A stretch of DNA of 64,000 bases from Chlorobiaceae bacterium (lineage in GTDB: Bacteria; Bacteroidota; Ignavibacteria; UBA10030; SZUA-254), in assembly GCA_013824245.1 (NCBI GenBank), contig PNNN01000049.1:121068-185067 (forward strand), in the 5' to 3' direction. Made by a program: the position numbers and the translations under genes. How positions within the stretch are numbered: position 1 is the stretch's first letter; every line of letters begins with the position of its first letter. Below are positions 9,087-17,001 of the stretch, in pieces. The notes beneath the pieces were generated by a model. That model did no database searches, was not told the DNA's origin, and saw nothing but the letters and a program-made list of their open reading frames with translations.

Positions 9087-11456
9087 ATGATGTCAGCCGA
9101 TAATTATTTGAGCGCTGATCAAGGATCAAGCGTTCAATTCAAAAAGTTAATCGCCTGTAAAAAGTTTTTGTTAATTGTATATGCATGCTTATTCTTTGTT
9201 GATTTCAGCATTGCACAGAATCTGATTAATACAGGTCAGATCAATAACTCTGGTACCTTTAGAGTGAAGCAACATGCAATAGGTTTACCCGATTCGATTG
9301 ACGGCGTTTTTGATTTTTTTGGAGCCGATCAAGTTATCCCCGCAAGACAGTATCGACATCTTCGTGCAACCGGAACAGGAACAAAAAATTCTCAAGGTGG
9401 GAATTTTGTCGTTTCCGGCGATGTAACAATCGGACAGGCAGTTGCTTTTAAAATTGAAGCCGGATTCATTCTACAATTAAGGGGAAGTTTATCGGAACAA
9501 GGATATCTCAGTGGGAGTATCGGGAAGAATGTCGATCTTTCCGGCGCCACAACCTTTTCTGATTTTGGTAATATTGGCGCTGCTATTAGCTGGAGTGGAA
9601 CGGTTCCAGGCAGCACAATAACTACTCGTACTTCTGGCGTTTCACAAACTGGCAATGGCTACGAATCGGTTAAGCGATATTATGATATCTTCCCAACTAC
9701 AAATAATGGTCTAAGCGCAAGTTTAATTTTACAATATTCTGACCAAGAACTTAACGGTCATGATCCAACAAAATTACTCCTCTGGAAATCAATCGATGGA
9801 GGTCAAACTTGGATAGTTCAGGGAGGAACAATCGACATTAGTTCACGGACGATGACCAAACATGGCATCACATCTTTTGGACGCTGGACATTTGCAGATT
9901 CTTTACATCCGCTTGGTTCTTTAAGACCTATTGGTATTCTTGCCATTGTCTCCGGAAGCAACCAAAGCCAACCAATCAATTCAACTCTTCAGCCATTTGA
10001 TGTCGTTGTTACAGATTCTGAAGGGACGTTGTTAGAAGGAGAAACTGTTGTATTTAGTATTGTTGGATTCCCACAGGGCGCTGTAGGACAAGTCTTAAGT
10101 CAGACGGTCATTCGAACTGGTTCAAACGGCATTGCCTCAACGACATTGAAGTTGGGTAATAAAATTGGCTTGTATACAGTTGCTGCTGAAATTACTGGGG
10201 GAAATAACAATCCAGTTATTTTCACCTCGACCGCTTATGCGGATGTTGCGGCATACCTGTACCAGACGGCAGGCAGCAACCAAACGCAGGATATTGGAAC
10301 AATGTTGGCAAATCCATTTACTGTTAATGTAACCGATTCGGGTGGTAATGCTGTTGCGGGAGTAAATTTATTATTTACCATCTCAGGTACACCAACGAAT
10401 GCTGTCGGACATGCTTTAAGTCATACAAGTGTGATAACAGATTCTCTTGGTCAGGCGTCATCTATCCTAAAACTGGGAAGCAAAATCGGCCGTTACACTG
10501 TAGCTGCAACTATTCAAGGATTATCAATAGATGCAGTATCTTTCAATGCTACTGCAACAGCGTTTCTTGCTGATGCTAATGACGATGGAAGCGCCAACAT
10601 CGGTGATTTAACAACCGTCATCGATCAAATTCTTGAGCGTCTTGATCTATCTGATGAAAACTTTACACGCGCCGATGTGGATACGAATAATACTATCGAT
10701 GCCCGTGACGAAGTGATTATTCTTGGCGGTTTGCTCGAAGGCCGATGGGATAGTATTGCAGTTTCAAAAAATAGAATCCAATCATTGTCCGATTCCTATA
10801 AGGGTGAATTCGAGATTACACCGCAGGGTCTTCGGTTTAACCTGAACAATAAAACCGAGGTGAAGGGAATTCAGATTGCCTTGAGAATGAGAAATCGGAT
10901 AAATGTTCCGAATCCCGATCTTATCTTCAACCGTGGGAAACATATGCAAATACCGCTTCAGCGCGAAGACGATATCCTCCGCATCGTCGTTTACAATAAC
11001 GACAATGCAACGGTAAATGCAGGCAGTGGATCGATATTCAGGCTTCCTCTGGCACATCTCAAACTCGATGACTTCGAGATTGTGTATGTTATAGTAAGTA
11101 CTCCAACAAACGAAGGTATTCAAATTCCGGCGCAGAAAGTTGTGGCACCGTCAGGTAAATACCCGGAAACATTTGCACTCGACCAGAATTTCCCGAATCC
11201 ATTTAATGGTGATACCAAAATCCGCATTCAGGTTCCCGATGGTGCAGGCACGAATCATACTATCTTGCTAGAAGTATTCGATCTCTCCGGAAGAAAGGTC
11301 AGGACAATTCTTAATGGGGAGCTTGAACCAGGAACATATATCTACAACTGGGATGGAACTAATGATGCGGGGAAGCAGGTTTCATCCGGTTCATATATTT
11401 ATCGCATGCAAACGAAGGATGCTGCCCTTGTAAAACGAATGATGTTCATCAAGTGA
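9087..11456 (+). CDS. surface protein with Ig-like, dockerin and type IX sorting domains
   Basis: 789 residues. A hydrophobic segment near residues 22-43 ending SIAQ is the likely signal peptide. A beta-rich N-terminal part leads into two Big-1-like Ig domains (about 280-390 and 390-490, each with VTDSxGxxxxGxxVxFSI-like strands), then a dockerin-like pair of calcium loops (DANDDGSANIGDL and DVDTNNTIDARDE, about 498-550), a cohesin-like beta domain (about 560-690), and a C-terminal type A sorting domain (FALDQNFPNPFNGDTKI to VKRMMFIK). It would be exported by Sec, then type IX secretion. It follows two beta-strand proteins in the same direction and may anchor or organise them. Confidence 0.85.
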   Translation: MMSADNYLSADQGSSVQFKKLIACKKFLLIVYACLFFVDFSIAQNLINTGQINNSGTFRVKQHAIGLPDSIDGVFDFFGADQVIPARQYRHLRATGTGTKNSQGGNFVVSGDVTIGQAVAFKIEAGFILQLRGSLSEQGYLSGSIGKNVDLSGATTFSDFGNIGAAISWSGTVPGSTITTRTSGVSQTGNGYESVKRYYDIFPTTNNGLSASLILQYSDQELNGHDPTKLLLWKSIDGGQTWIVQGGTIDISSRTMTKHGITSFGRWTFADSLHPLGSLRPIGILAIVSGSNQSQPINSTLQPFDVVVTDSEGTLLEGETVVFSIVGFPQGAVGQVLSQTVIRTGSNGIASTTLKLGNKIGLYTVAAEITGGNNNPVIFTSTAYADVAAYLYQTAGSNQTQDIGTMLANPFTVNVTDSGGNAVAGVNLLFTISGTPTNAVGHALSHTSVITDSLGQASSILKLGSKIGRYTVAATIQGLSIDAVSFNATATAFLADANDDGSANIGDLTTVIDQILERLDLSDENFTRADVDTNNTIDARDEVIILGGLLEGRWDSIAVSKNRIQSLSDSYKGEFEITPQGLRFNLNNKTEVKGIQIALRMRNRINVPNPDLIFNRGKHMQIPLQREDDILRIVVYNNDNATVNAGSGSIFRLPLAHLKLDDFEIVYVIVSTPTNEGIQIPAQKVVAPSGKYPETFALDQNFPNPFNGDTKIRIQVPDGAGTNHTILLEVFDLSGRKVRTILNGELEPGTYIYNWDGTNDAGKQVSSGSYIYRMQTKDAALVKRMMFIK

Positions 11457-11655
11457 GAATTGGAGAAAGGCGATAATTATTTCTGAGGCAGCAATTTGTT
11501 CAGAGATTAAACAAATTATTGTTTCAAAGTACACAAAAGATAAATTTTGTTCATTAATATAAGTATTACTGCTTTTATTTATTAACGAATTATTTAACAA
11601 AGATTGAACTCGGGAAGGAACAACCAATCATGGCTATAAAACTATTTGAATTTTG

Positions 11656-11684
11656 TTGACAGATAAGTATATTGTCATTATCAA
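11656..11684 (+). promoter_or_regulatory. candidate promoter for the orphan antitoxin gene
   Basis: TTGACA, 17 bases, TATCAA, about 26 bases before the ATG at 11711. The hexamers are of sigma-70 type rather than the Bacteroidota pattern, which may point to acquired DNA. Confidence 0.35.
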
Positions 11685-11710
11685 TTATCCTTAATAATAA
11701 GATATTTTAC

Positions 11711-11959
11711 ATGCCAAATATTGATGAAATAAAGAAAACAATTGAAACACTATCTCCTGATGATTATGGGAAATTAAGACAATGGTTTTCAGAGAGAGAT
11801 TGGGAAAGATGGGATGAACAAATTGAGAATGATTCGAAATCCGGGAAGCTGGATTTTCTGGTTAAAGAATTTGAAGATGATGACAAAATATTTAGTGAAG
11901 CTCGTCTTCCGCAAAATACAGGACGACGGCAAAGCCGGAATCCACATGTACGGGTATAA
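11711..11959 (+). pseudogene. orphan antitoxin-like gene, C-terminus replaced
   Basis: From MPNIDEIKKTIETL the protein matches the general pattern of short helical antitoxins paired with RelE/ParE toxins (LSPDDYGKLRQWF, ERDWERWDEQIENDSKSG, KLDFLVKEFEDD). The usual basic tail is missing: from about codon 63 the sequence runs into the 3' end of a DUF35 gene in another frame, giving the nonsense tail GRRQSRNPHVRV. No toxin follows. ATG 11711 fits the family better than the 11672 start of the track. Probably non-functional or at best a toxin-less antitoxin. Confidence 0.6.
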
Positions 11960-11975
11960 AGCTGTGTTGGCTTAA
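11898..11975 (+). pseudogene. 3' relic of a second DUF35 gene
   Basis: 78 bases align without gaps to 4046-4123, the last 25 codons and stop of the DUF35 gene. Both read [12 protein letters not shown] then [13 protein letters not shown]. All seven base differences I count (CTT/CTC, CGA/CGC, ATT/ATA, GAT/GAC, TAT/TAC, GTT/GTG, TTA/TTG) are silent. It lies out of frame inside the antitoxin-like ORF. Confidence 0.85.
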
Positions 11976-11985
11976 ATAAAATATT

Positions 11986-12043
11986 ACCGCAGAGGCGCAG
12001 AGGAACGCGGAGAATAACTCAGCGATCTCAGCGTCTCCGCGGT
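11986..12043. repeat. CGCAGAGG hairpin repeat
   Basis: ACCGCAGAGGCG at the left pairs imperfectly with CGTCTCCGCGGT at the right; the inner part repeats GCAGAGG. It belongs to the common environmental class of intergenic CGCAGAGGCGCAGAG hairpins and takes the place that CACGAAG hairpins hold at 21.7 and 34 kb, just before a promoter-shaped module. Confidence 0.6.
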
Positions 12044-12061
12044 GAAAAAATACGCAAGCTG

Positions 12062-12150
12062 GGAAGGAGTTCTACTCCTGACCCAAGGAGAGCAGGGATT
12101 TGATTTTGTGTCTTTTTCATCATACATTAACGCTGAAATTATAGAAGAAC
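12062..12150 (+). repeat. promoter-shaped repeat module, copy 2
   Basis: Starts with a GGAGTTCTACTCC palindrome and TGACC (TGACC recurs at 21680 and 33936), then TTTG (12099-12102), 20 bases, TACATTAA (12123-12130) and CGCTGAAATTAT. It points at the PARIS-like pair 140 bases downstream. The 317 bases between 11976 and 12292 hold only this, the hairpin repeat and the GTTAGG site. Confidence 0.5.
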
Positions 12151-12205
12151 AAGTTGAATAAGAAAATAGCAATCTCACTGCCTGTATGTTAGCACGACAT
12201 AGGGC

Positions 12206-12225
12206 AGTATAATTAATAGTTAGGT
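12206..12225 (+). other. integron-like site (GTTRRRY box) at the left of the ATPase/TOPRIM pair
   Basis: A 20-base string, AGTATAATTAATAG followed by GTTAGGT, is identical at 20166-20185, and 16 of its bases recur at 34417-34432. GTTAGGT fits the GTTRRRY core of integron recombination sites. GTTAGGTTGCG here is the exact reverse complement of CGCAACCTAAC at 14511-14521, as expected of the two ends of an inserted cassette. Confidence 0.45.
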
Positions 12226-12292
12226 TGCGATTTGGAAAAATTAAATATTTTTTTCTAAAGAAGAGTTTTTAGTAACAGAGAAGGAGAATTAA

Positions 12293-13639
12293 ATGAGAAT
12301 ATCACGTATTTCTATCAAAGGTCTATTCGGAATATTTACACACGAAATTGGCTTGAAATCTGACGAGCGCATTACAATTATTCATGGACCTAATGGCGTA
12401 GGCAAAACAGTGATTCTAACCATGATCAATTCATTCTTTTGTGGGCGTTATGGTATTTTTCAGAGCATCCCATTCGAAGAATTTTCGATAGCATTTGATG
12501 ATGGTAGAATCCTTAATCTTAAAAAGATTCCAAGGCCGACTGACCCAAACCTGCCACCTCACAAACGTCAGGATGATTTAATATTGGAATTTCATACGGA
12601 AGGTTCTAAGCCTTTATCATATCCTCTTAAACCTTTGCAAGATATTAGGCTTCAAATGCCTGTACAGATGATAGAACAAGTTATCCCTGGACTAGAAAGT
12701 ATTGGTCCAGCTACTTGGCATTATTTACCAACACAAGAAATCTTATCTATCGAGGATATTGTAGAACGATTTGGGGATAGACTACCTATTGAGAGACGTC
12801 CTAAAGAAACACAACCAGAATGGCTTTCTGAAATTAAAAAGGGCATTAGTGTAAAATTTATAGAAACTCAGCGTTTGCTAACATATTCAAAGATTAGAAG
12901 ACAAAGAGAATTCGAAGATAAACCTTCAATGATTCCTGCTGTACGAACCTATTCTGAAGAACTTGCTACAATGATTCAATCAAAGTTAGCTGAATATGCT
13001 TCGCTTGCTCAATCCTTGGATCGATCATTTCCGACACGACTCGTGAAAGGCTCTGGTACAATTCATTCAACAATCGATCAGCTTAGAAACGATCTCAATT
13101 CACTCGAAGAAAAGCGAGCACGATTAGAAATTGCAGGTCTTCTAGACAGAGATCCAGATGTTGACTTTCGAGAATTTCTCAATATAGATGCTAATAATAG
13201 TTTTGTTTTATCAGTTTATATCGATGACGTAAAAAAGAAATTGGCTGTGTTTGATGAATTGTCTAATAAAATTGATCTCTTAGTTAAAATTATCAATAAT
13301 CGTTTTCTATTCAAAGAAATGTCAATAAGCAAGAAAGATGGTTTCGTATTTAAAGCATCAAATGATAAAAAAGTTCCAACAGCAAGTCTCTCCTCTGGTG
13401 AACAGCATGAGCTTGTATTATTCTATGAATTACTATTCAAGGTAAAACCTTCGTCGCTTATTCTTATAGATGAACCAGAATTATCATTACACGTTGGTTG
13501 GCAACAACAGTTTCTAAATGACATAGAGGATATAACAAAATTGACAGGTTTTCATATCCTTATAGCTACACATTCACCTCAAATAATTCATGACCGTTGG
13601 GATATTACTGTAGAGCTTAAGGGGCCACAGAATGCTTAG
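12293..13639 (+). CDS. AAA/ABC-type ATPase, PARIS AriA-like
   Basis: 448 residues. Walker A GPNGVGKT at 32-39, a long helical middle (about 180-350), ABC signature LSSGEQHE near 366-373, Walker B LILIDEPE near 389-396, and H-loop THSP near 426. This is the SMC/OLD-like AAA_15/AAA_21 layout. It overlaps the DUF4435 gene by eight bases. An AAA_15 ATPase with a DUF4435 TOPRIM protein is the composition of the PARIS phage-defence system, in which the ATPase holds the nuclease inactive until a viral trigger appears. GAAGGAG precedes the ATG. Other OLD-like two-gene systems are possible alternatives. Confidence 0.8.
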   Translation: MRISRISIKGLFGIFTHEIGLKSDERITIIHGPNGVGKTVILTMINSFFCGRYGIFQSIPFEEFSIAFDDGRILNLKKIPRPTDPNLPPHKRQDDLILEFHTEGSKPLSYPLKPLQDIRLQMPVQMIEQVIPGLESIGPATWHYLPTQEILSIEDIVERFGDRLPIERRPKETQPEWLSEIKKGISVKFIETQRLLTYSKIRRQREFEDKPSMIPAVRTYSEELATMIQSKLAEYASLAQSLDRSFPTRLVKGSGTIHSTIDQLRNDLNSLEEKRARLEIAGLLDRDPDVDFREFLNIDANNSFVLSVYIDDVKKKLAVFDELSNKIDLLVKIINNRFLFKEMSISKKDGFVFKASNDKKVPTASLSSGEQHELVLFYELLFKVKPSSLILIDEPELSLHVGWQQQFLNDIEDITKLTGFHILIATHSPQIIHDRWDITVELKGPQNA

Positions 13640-14483
13640 TTGTTTGACAGCAAACGATATCGCAAACACTGTACGCCTAACGCGGACAACATTTGCTGGG
13701 GCAATCGTAATTACTGAGGGTGGTACAGATATTAGGGTGTATGAGCGTTTTCTTAACAAACCTCGTTGTCGGTTCATACCTTCGAACGGTAAGCCCAATG
13801 CAGTAAAAGCCACTTTAATACTTGATGGTGAAAACTTCGCAGGGCTGTTAACAATTGTAGACGCTGATTTTGACTATTTAGAATCGATTACTCCTCCAAG
13901 CCCAAATATTCTTTTCACTGATACACATGATCTCGATACGATGCTTTTAGGTTCATCATCACTTGATAAAGTTTTGAGCGAACTATTATCTATCCCAAAA
14001 GCGAAGAGCATGCCTGCTCCTATTCTTACTCTTGCCTTTCAAGCAGCATTACCGGTAGGCTATTTTCGATGGATTTCATCGCCACATAAAGATAACTTAG
14101 GTCTGAAATTCAAAGGTATTGTTTTTGCTAATTTTGTTACAACTCCATCTTTTACTACAAATGTTGATGATATGATCAACGAAGTTACGAGGGTTACAGG
14201 TTCTTGTTCAATTGATGTTACAAATATTAAAGCACAGCTTGCGACTCTCAATTCCGGCTCTTTTGACAAATGGCAGGTTTGTTCTGGACACGATTTGGTT
14301 GAGTTGCTTTATTTGGCTCTGAAGATACACTGGGGTAATCATCGCTTATTATCAATTACATCTGATATCTTTGCTGCAATGCTTCGGATGGCTTATGAGT
14401 ATTCTGATTTTAAGTCTAGTAATCTATTTCGCCAAATATTAGCCTGGCAAACAAATAATGCTTCATTTCAAGTCATACAGTAG
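13632..14483 (+). CDS. DUF4435 TOPRIM-like protein, PARIS AriB-like
   Basis: 283 residues. The TOPRIM-type acidic motifs are visible: VITEGGTDIRVYERF with Glu29 and Asp33, then IVDADFD with Asp77, Asp79 and Asp81, then TDTHDLDTMLL near 97-106, as in DUF4435. In PARIS the partner protein is a TOPRIM nuclease that acts on tRNA once released; I infer, but cannot show, the same role. Length is near that of AriB. The start lies within the ATPase 3' end, so the two are translationally coupled. The pair ends 30 bases before an attC-like sequence. Confidence 0.78.
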   Translation: MLSCLTANDIANTVRLTRTTFAGAIVITEGGTDIRVYERFLNKPRCRFIPSNGKPNAVKATLILDGENFAGLLTIVDADFDYLESITPPSPNILFTDTHDLDTMLLGSSSLDKVLSELLSIPKAKSMPAPILTLAFQAALPVGYFRWISSPHKDNLGLKFKGIVFANFVTTPSFTTNVDDMINEVTRVTGSCSIDVTNIKAQLATLNSGSFDKWQVCSGHDLVELLYLALKIHWGNHRLLSITSDIFAAMLRMAYEYSDFKSSNLFRQILAWQTNNASFQVIQ

Positions 14484-14510
14484 ATTAATTATATACATCA
14501 CTCGGCAAAA

Positions 14511-14583
14511 CGCAACCTAACCAACAGCTCAAGCTGACGGAATGATCGCACTGCAATTTGCATGGCTGGCAACGGTTTAGAAT
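14511..14583 (+). other. attC-like site at the right end of the ATPase/TOPRIM pair
   Basis: CGCAACCTAAC includes ACCTAAC (14515-14521), an RYYYAAC box, then a short spacer and CTCAAGCTGACGG, the usual left inner part of integron attC sites. The right half is degenerate: TGGCTGG, a spacer and GTTTAGA. At about 70 bases the length is typical. The same CAGCTCAAGCTGACGGAATGA string recurs at 34961. Confidence 0.45.
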
Positions 14584-14613
14584 AAATTTGAAAGCTAAAG
14601 GATGGATAATAAA

Positions 14614-15576
14614 ATGAAAGCTATAGTTTATCATAAATATGGATCACCCGATGTTCTTGAATTAAAAGAGGTAGAAAAACCTACTCCAAAGGATGATGAA
14701 GTCTTGGTAAAAATTCATGCGGCATCCCTGAATGCATATGACTGGCATGTCATGAGAGGTAAACCGTTCTTGGTGCGCCTAATGGGCTTTGGGTTTCTGA
14801 AACCAAAAAAACAAATCCTCGGAGCTGACATGGCGGGGCGGGTTGAAGCGGTTGGCAGAAACGTAAAACGGTTTCAGCCGGATGATGAGGTATTCGGGAC
14901 CATATCGGGCAGTTTTGCCGAGTATGTATGTGCTCGTGAAAAATATCTGGCGTTGAAACCGGCAAATATGTCGTTCGAGGAAGCAGCGGCTGTACCTATG
15001 GCGGCAATCACCGCCCTGCAGGGTCTTCGCGACAAAGGACAGATTCAGCCAGGGCAAAAGGTCTTGATCAATGGTGCGTCTGGTGGTGTTGGTACGTTCG
15101 CTGTGCAGATTGCCAAATCGTTCGGGGTTGAAGTGACTGCCGTGTGCAGCACAAGGAATTTGGACAAGGCGCGCTCGATTGGCGCTGATCAGGTCATTGA
15201 TTATACTCAAGAAGATTTCACCAAAAATGGGCAGCGGTATGACCTGATTCTTGTTGCTAACGGACATCAATCGATTTTAGATTACAAGCGTGCATTAAGT
15301 CCCAAGGGAATTTGTGTCATAGCCGGAGGAGGTTCCATGACTCAAATGTTCCAAGCCATGCTGTTAGGACCATTGATATCAAAGACCGGGAGTAGGAAAA
15401 TGTATAACATGCTGGCGAAACTAAACCAGAAAGATTTGGTCTTTCTAAAAGAGCTTCTTGAAGCCGGCAAAGTAGTACCTGTTATAGACAGACGTTATCC
15501 GTTTAGTGAGGTTCCTGAAGCTCTCCGGTACCTTGAAGAAGGACATGCCCGAGGGAAAGTTGTTATCACACTGTAG
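14614..15576 (+). CDS. zinc-free medium-chain dehydrogenase/reductase, quinone oxidoreductase-like
   Basis: Predicted cytoplasmic NAD(P)H-dependent reductase. The N-terminal GroES-like domain (MKAIVYHKYGSPDVLEL, GADMAGRVEAVG) is followed by a Rossmann domain with INGASGGVGTFAVQIAK and later VIAGGGS. Zinc-ligand cysteines of classical alcohol dehydrogenases are absent. The track begins at ATG 14602, but AAAGGA abuts it with no spacing, and ATG 14614 gives the MKA start typical of the family. It stands alone between repeats and has a GC-richer interior than its neighbours, in keeping with transfer. The substrate cannot be named. Confidence 0.88.
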   Translation: MKAIVYHKYGSPDVLELKEVEKPTPKDDEVLVKIHAASLNAYDWHVMRGKPFLVRLMGFGFLKPKKQILGADMAGRVEAVGRNVKRFQPDDEVFGTISGSFAEYVCAREKYLALKPANMSFEEAAAVPMAAITALQGLRDKGQIQPGQKVLINGASGGVGTFAVQIAKSFGVEVTAVCSTRNLDKARSIGADQVIDYTQEDFTKNGQRYDLILVANGHQSILDYKRALSPKGICVIAGGGSMTQMFQAMLLGPLISKTGSRKMYNMLAKLNQKDLVFLKELLEAGKVVPVIDRRYPFSEVPEALRYLEEGHARGKVVITL

Positions 15577-15577
15577 T

Positions 15578-15597
15578 GCCGCTGCTTAATCAGCGGC
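15578..15597 (+). terminator. hairpin directly after the reductase gene
   Basis: GCCGCTG, six bases, CAGCGGC: a perfect 7-bp stem starting two bases after the stop codon. There is no T-run, so it may stall or protect the transcript rather than terminate it. Confidence 0.35.
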
Positions 15598-15696
15598 TCA
15601 ATCTGAATATCTAGACATCTAAGTTATTCCTACCCGATTTTGTTTTATCTTCTATTCTGCTTAATTTAAATCAAAGTTTACTATATGAAGATATAT

Positions 15697-15763
15697 TTCA
15701 CGAAGGAACACGAAGAAAAAGATTTCACGAAGAACCACGAAGCTTTTCCGTGATCTTCGTGTA
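15697..15763. repeat. CACGAAG hairpin repeat, left of the GxxExxY gene
   Basis: TTCACGAAGGAACACGAAG, then a second TTCACGAAGAACCACGAAG, then the inverted part CCGTGATCTTCGTGTAA. Forward CACGAAG units can pair with the CTTCGTG units. Related copies lie at 16171, 20075, 21711, 33968 and 34231. Confidence 0.75.
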
Positions 15764-15783
15764 ACAAAACAAAGGAGGGGAAT

Positions 15784-16155
15784 ATGGAGTTTGAATCGTT
15801 ATCGAAGGATGTCCTTGGCGCCGCGATAGAAGTTCATAAACATCTGGGACCTGGGTTGCTGGAGTCTGCATATGAAGAATGTCTATCCTACGAATTGATG
15901 CAATGGGGATATAAGATTGAGCGACAGAAACCGATTCCTGTAGTGTACAAAGAAATTAAGTTGGAGTGTGGATACAGAATCGATATCCTCGTTGAAGATA
16001 AAATTGTATTGGAATTAAAATCGGTAGATTGCTTTAATCCGGTTCATGAAGCGCAGATACTGACTTACATGAAATTTGCTCAAAAGAAAGTCGGGTTGTT
16101 GATCAATTTCAATGTTGCGCTTCTGAAGAATGGTATTAAACGGTATGTGCTTTAG
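15784..16155 (+). CDS. GxxExxY family PD-(D/E)XK-like protein
   Basis: 123 residues. The name-giving motif is GLLESAY (Gly24, Glu27, Tyr30). A nuclease-like core follows: YRIDILVEDKIVLELKS with Asp67, Glu77 and Lys79, then EAQILTYMKF (Gln91, Tyr95). The family belongs to the PD-(D/E)XK superfamily, with no settled function known to me. AAAGGAGGGG gives a strong ribosome-binding site. The gene lies between CACGAAG repeat units on both sides, so gene plus repeats may form one mobile or selfish unit. Confidence 0.92.
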   Translation: MEFESLSKDVLGAAIEVHKHLGPGLLESAYEECLSYELMQWGYKIERQKPIPVVYKEIKLECGYRIDILVEDKIVLELKSVDCFNPVHEAQILTYMKFAQKKVGLLINFNVALLKNGIKRYVL

Positions 16156-16170
16156 TTATATGATAAAATC

Positions 16171-16196
16171 ATTACACGAAGGGGCACGAAGAAAAT
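16171..16196. repeat. CACGAAG repeat fragment, right of the GxxExxY gene
   Basis: ATTACACGAAGGGGCACGAAG: one forward half of the repeat, without the inverted half. Confidence 0.7.
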
Positions 16197-16198
16197 AA

Positions 16199-16579
16199 AT
16201 GGCCCGGATATTCTATATTCTGATCTTGTTATTTGTACTCATGCCTGTTGCACACGGGCAAGAACCGAAGGATACTTCAACAATCAAACCGAATATATTC
16301 GATTCAGGATTGTCTATTGTTACCCCGCCTGTTCTCTCCAATTTGTCATTCAGAACTGCACCAGTGTTTTATCCGACACTTCTTCAACCATCGTTTACTT
16401 TAAGTATGCAGCCTTTCTCCTGGAAATCACCTGAGAAAGTTGATCTTGTATCTTCTTGGAAAAGTGTACTGGCCAAGCAGGAAGAACTTAGAACTCTCAG
16501 GACAATTTTGGGAACTGTCCAGCTTGGCGGTGTTGCCTATCTTGCCTACCGGCATATAAAGAAATACGGCTTGAAGTAA
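16199..16579 (+). CDS. small secreted or membrane-associated protein, unknown
   Basis: 126 residues. A signal peptide (IFYILILLFVLMPVAHG) is followed by a Pro/Ser/Phe-rich stretch and a C-terminal helix ending in a basic tail (YRHIKKYGLK), with a weakly hydrophobic VQLGGVAYLAY. The ribosome-binding site is poor, and the start lies a few bases after the CACGAAG repeat, which may supply part of its leader. No family recognised. Confidence 0.55.
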   Translation: MARIFYILILLFVLMPVAHGQEPKDTSTIKPNIFDSGLSIVTPPVLSNLSFRTAPVFYPTLLQPSFTLSMQPFSWKSPEKVDLVSSWKSVLAKQEELRTLRTILGTVQLGGVAYLAYRHIKKYGLK

Positions 16580-16710
16580 ATATTTGACTCGACTTTTTGA
16601 TCAAAGCTGTTTATCTTGTCAATCCCATTCCAAATTTTTTTGAATATCCTTTTTGTTGCATTCCGATCAGATATCCTTATTTTTGAACAAAATGTATGGT
16701 ATAAGCGACA

Positions 16711-16734
16711 TAATGTCAAATATATTTGACATTA
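16711..16734. promoter_or_regulatory. perfect 24-bp operator palindrome
   Basis: TAATGTCAAATA is followed immediately by its exact reverse complement TATTTGACATTA. It lies 57 bases before the XRE regulator gene, the standard position for an autoregulatory operator. TGTCAAATATATTTGACA-type sites are known for small XRE repressors paired with membrane proteins. Confidence 0.7.
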
Positions 16735-16791
16735 AATAAATTAATTATTACATTACTATCGAGTTTCAACAATATCTGTTAGACATAGAAG

Positions 16792-17001
16792 ATGAAAACA
16801 AACTTGCGTAAATATAGATTCGAAGGTGGCGACTTAAGTCAACAGCAGCTTGCTGATATGATTAAGGTCTCGCGTCAAACGATTGTAGCGATTGAGCGGG
16901 GCGACTATAATCTCTCGGTGAAGCTTGCGTTATTGCTTGCCCGCAAACTCAACACGACTGTCGATGAACTTTTTCAACTTGAGGAGAAAGATTATGTTTA
17001 A
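16792..17001 (+). CDS. small XRE-family transcriptional regulator
   Basis: A 69-residue single-domain Cro/C1-type helix-turn-helix protein. The helix-turn-helix spans LSQQQLADMIKVSRQTIVAIE, followed by LSVKLALLLARKLNTTVDELF. It likely binds as a dimer to the palindrome at 16711 and represses its own two-gene operon. It overlaps the next gene by eight bases (ATGTTTAA), so the two are coupled. Confidence 0.92.
   Translation: MKTNLRKYRFEGGDLSQQQLADMIKVSRQTIVAIERGDYNLSVKLALLLARKLNTTVDELFQLEEKDYV

Noticed and set aside
11490-11520. Terminator after the dockerin protein (AATTTGTT/AACAAATT)
   Set aside because: AT-only stem without a T-run; too weak to list.
15578-15597. GCTTAATCAGCGGCTCAA as an attC site
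   Set aside because: It is a simple 7-bp hairpin after a stop codon; no RYYYAAC or GTTRRRY boxes flank it.
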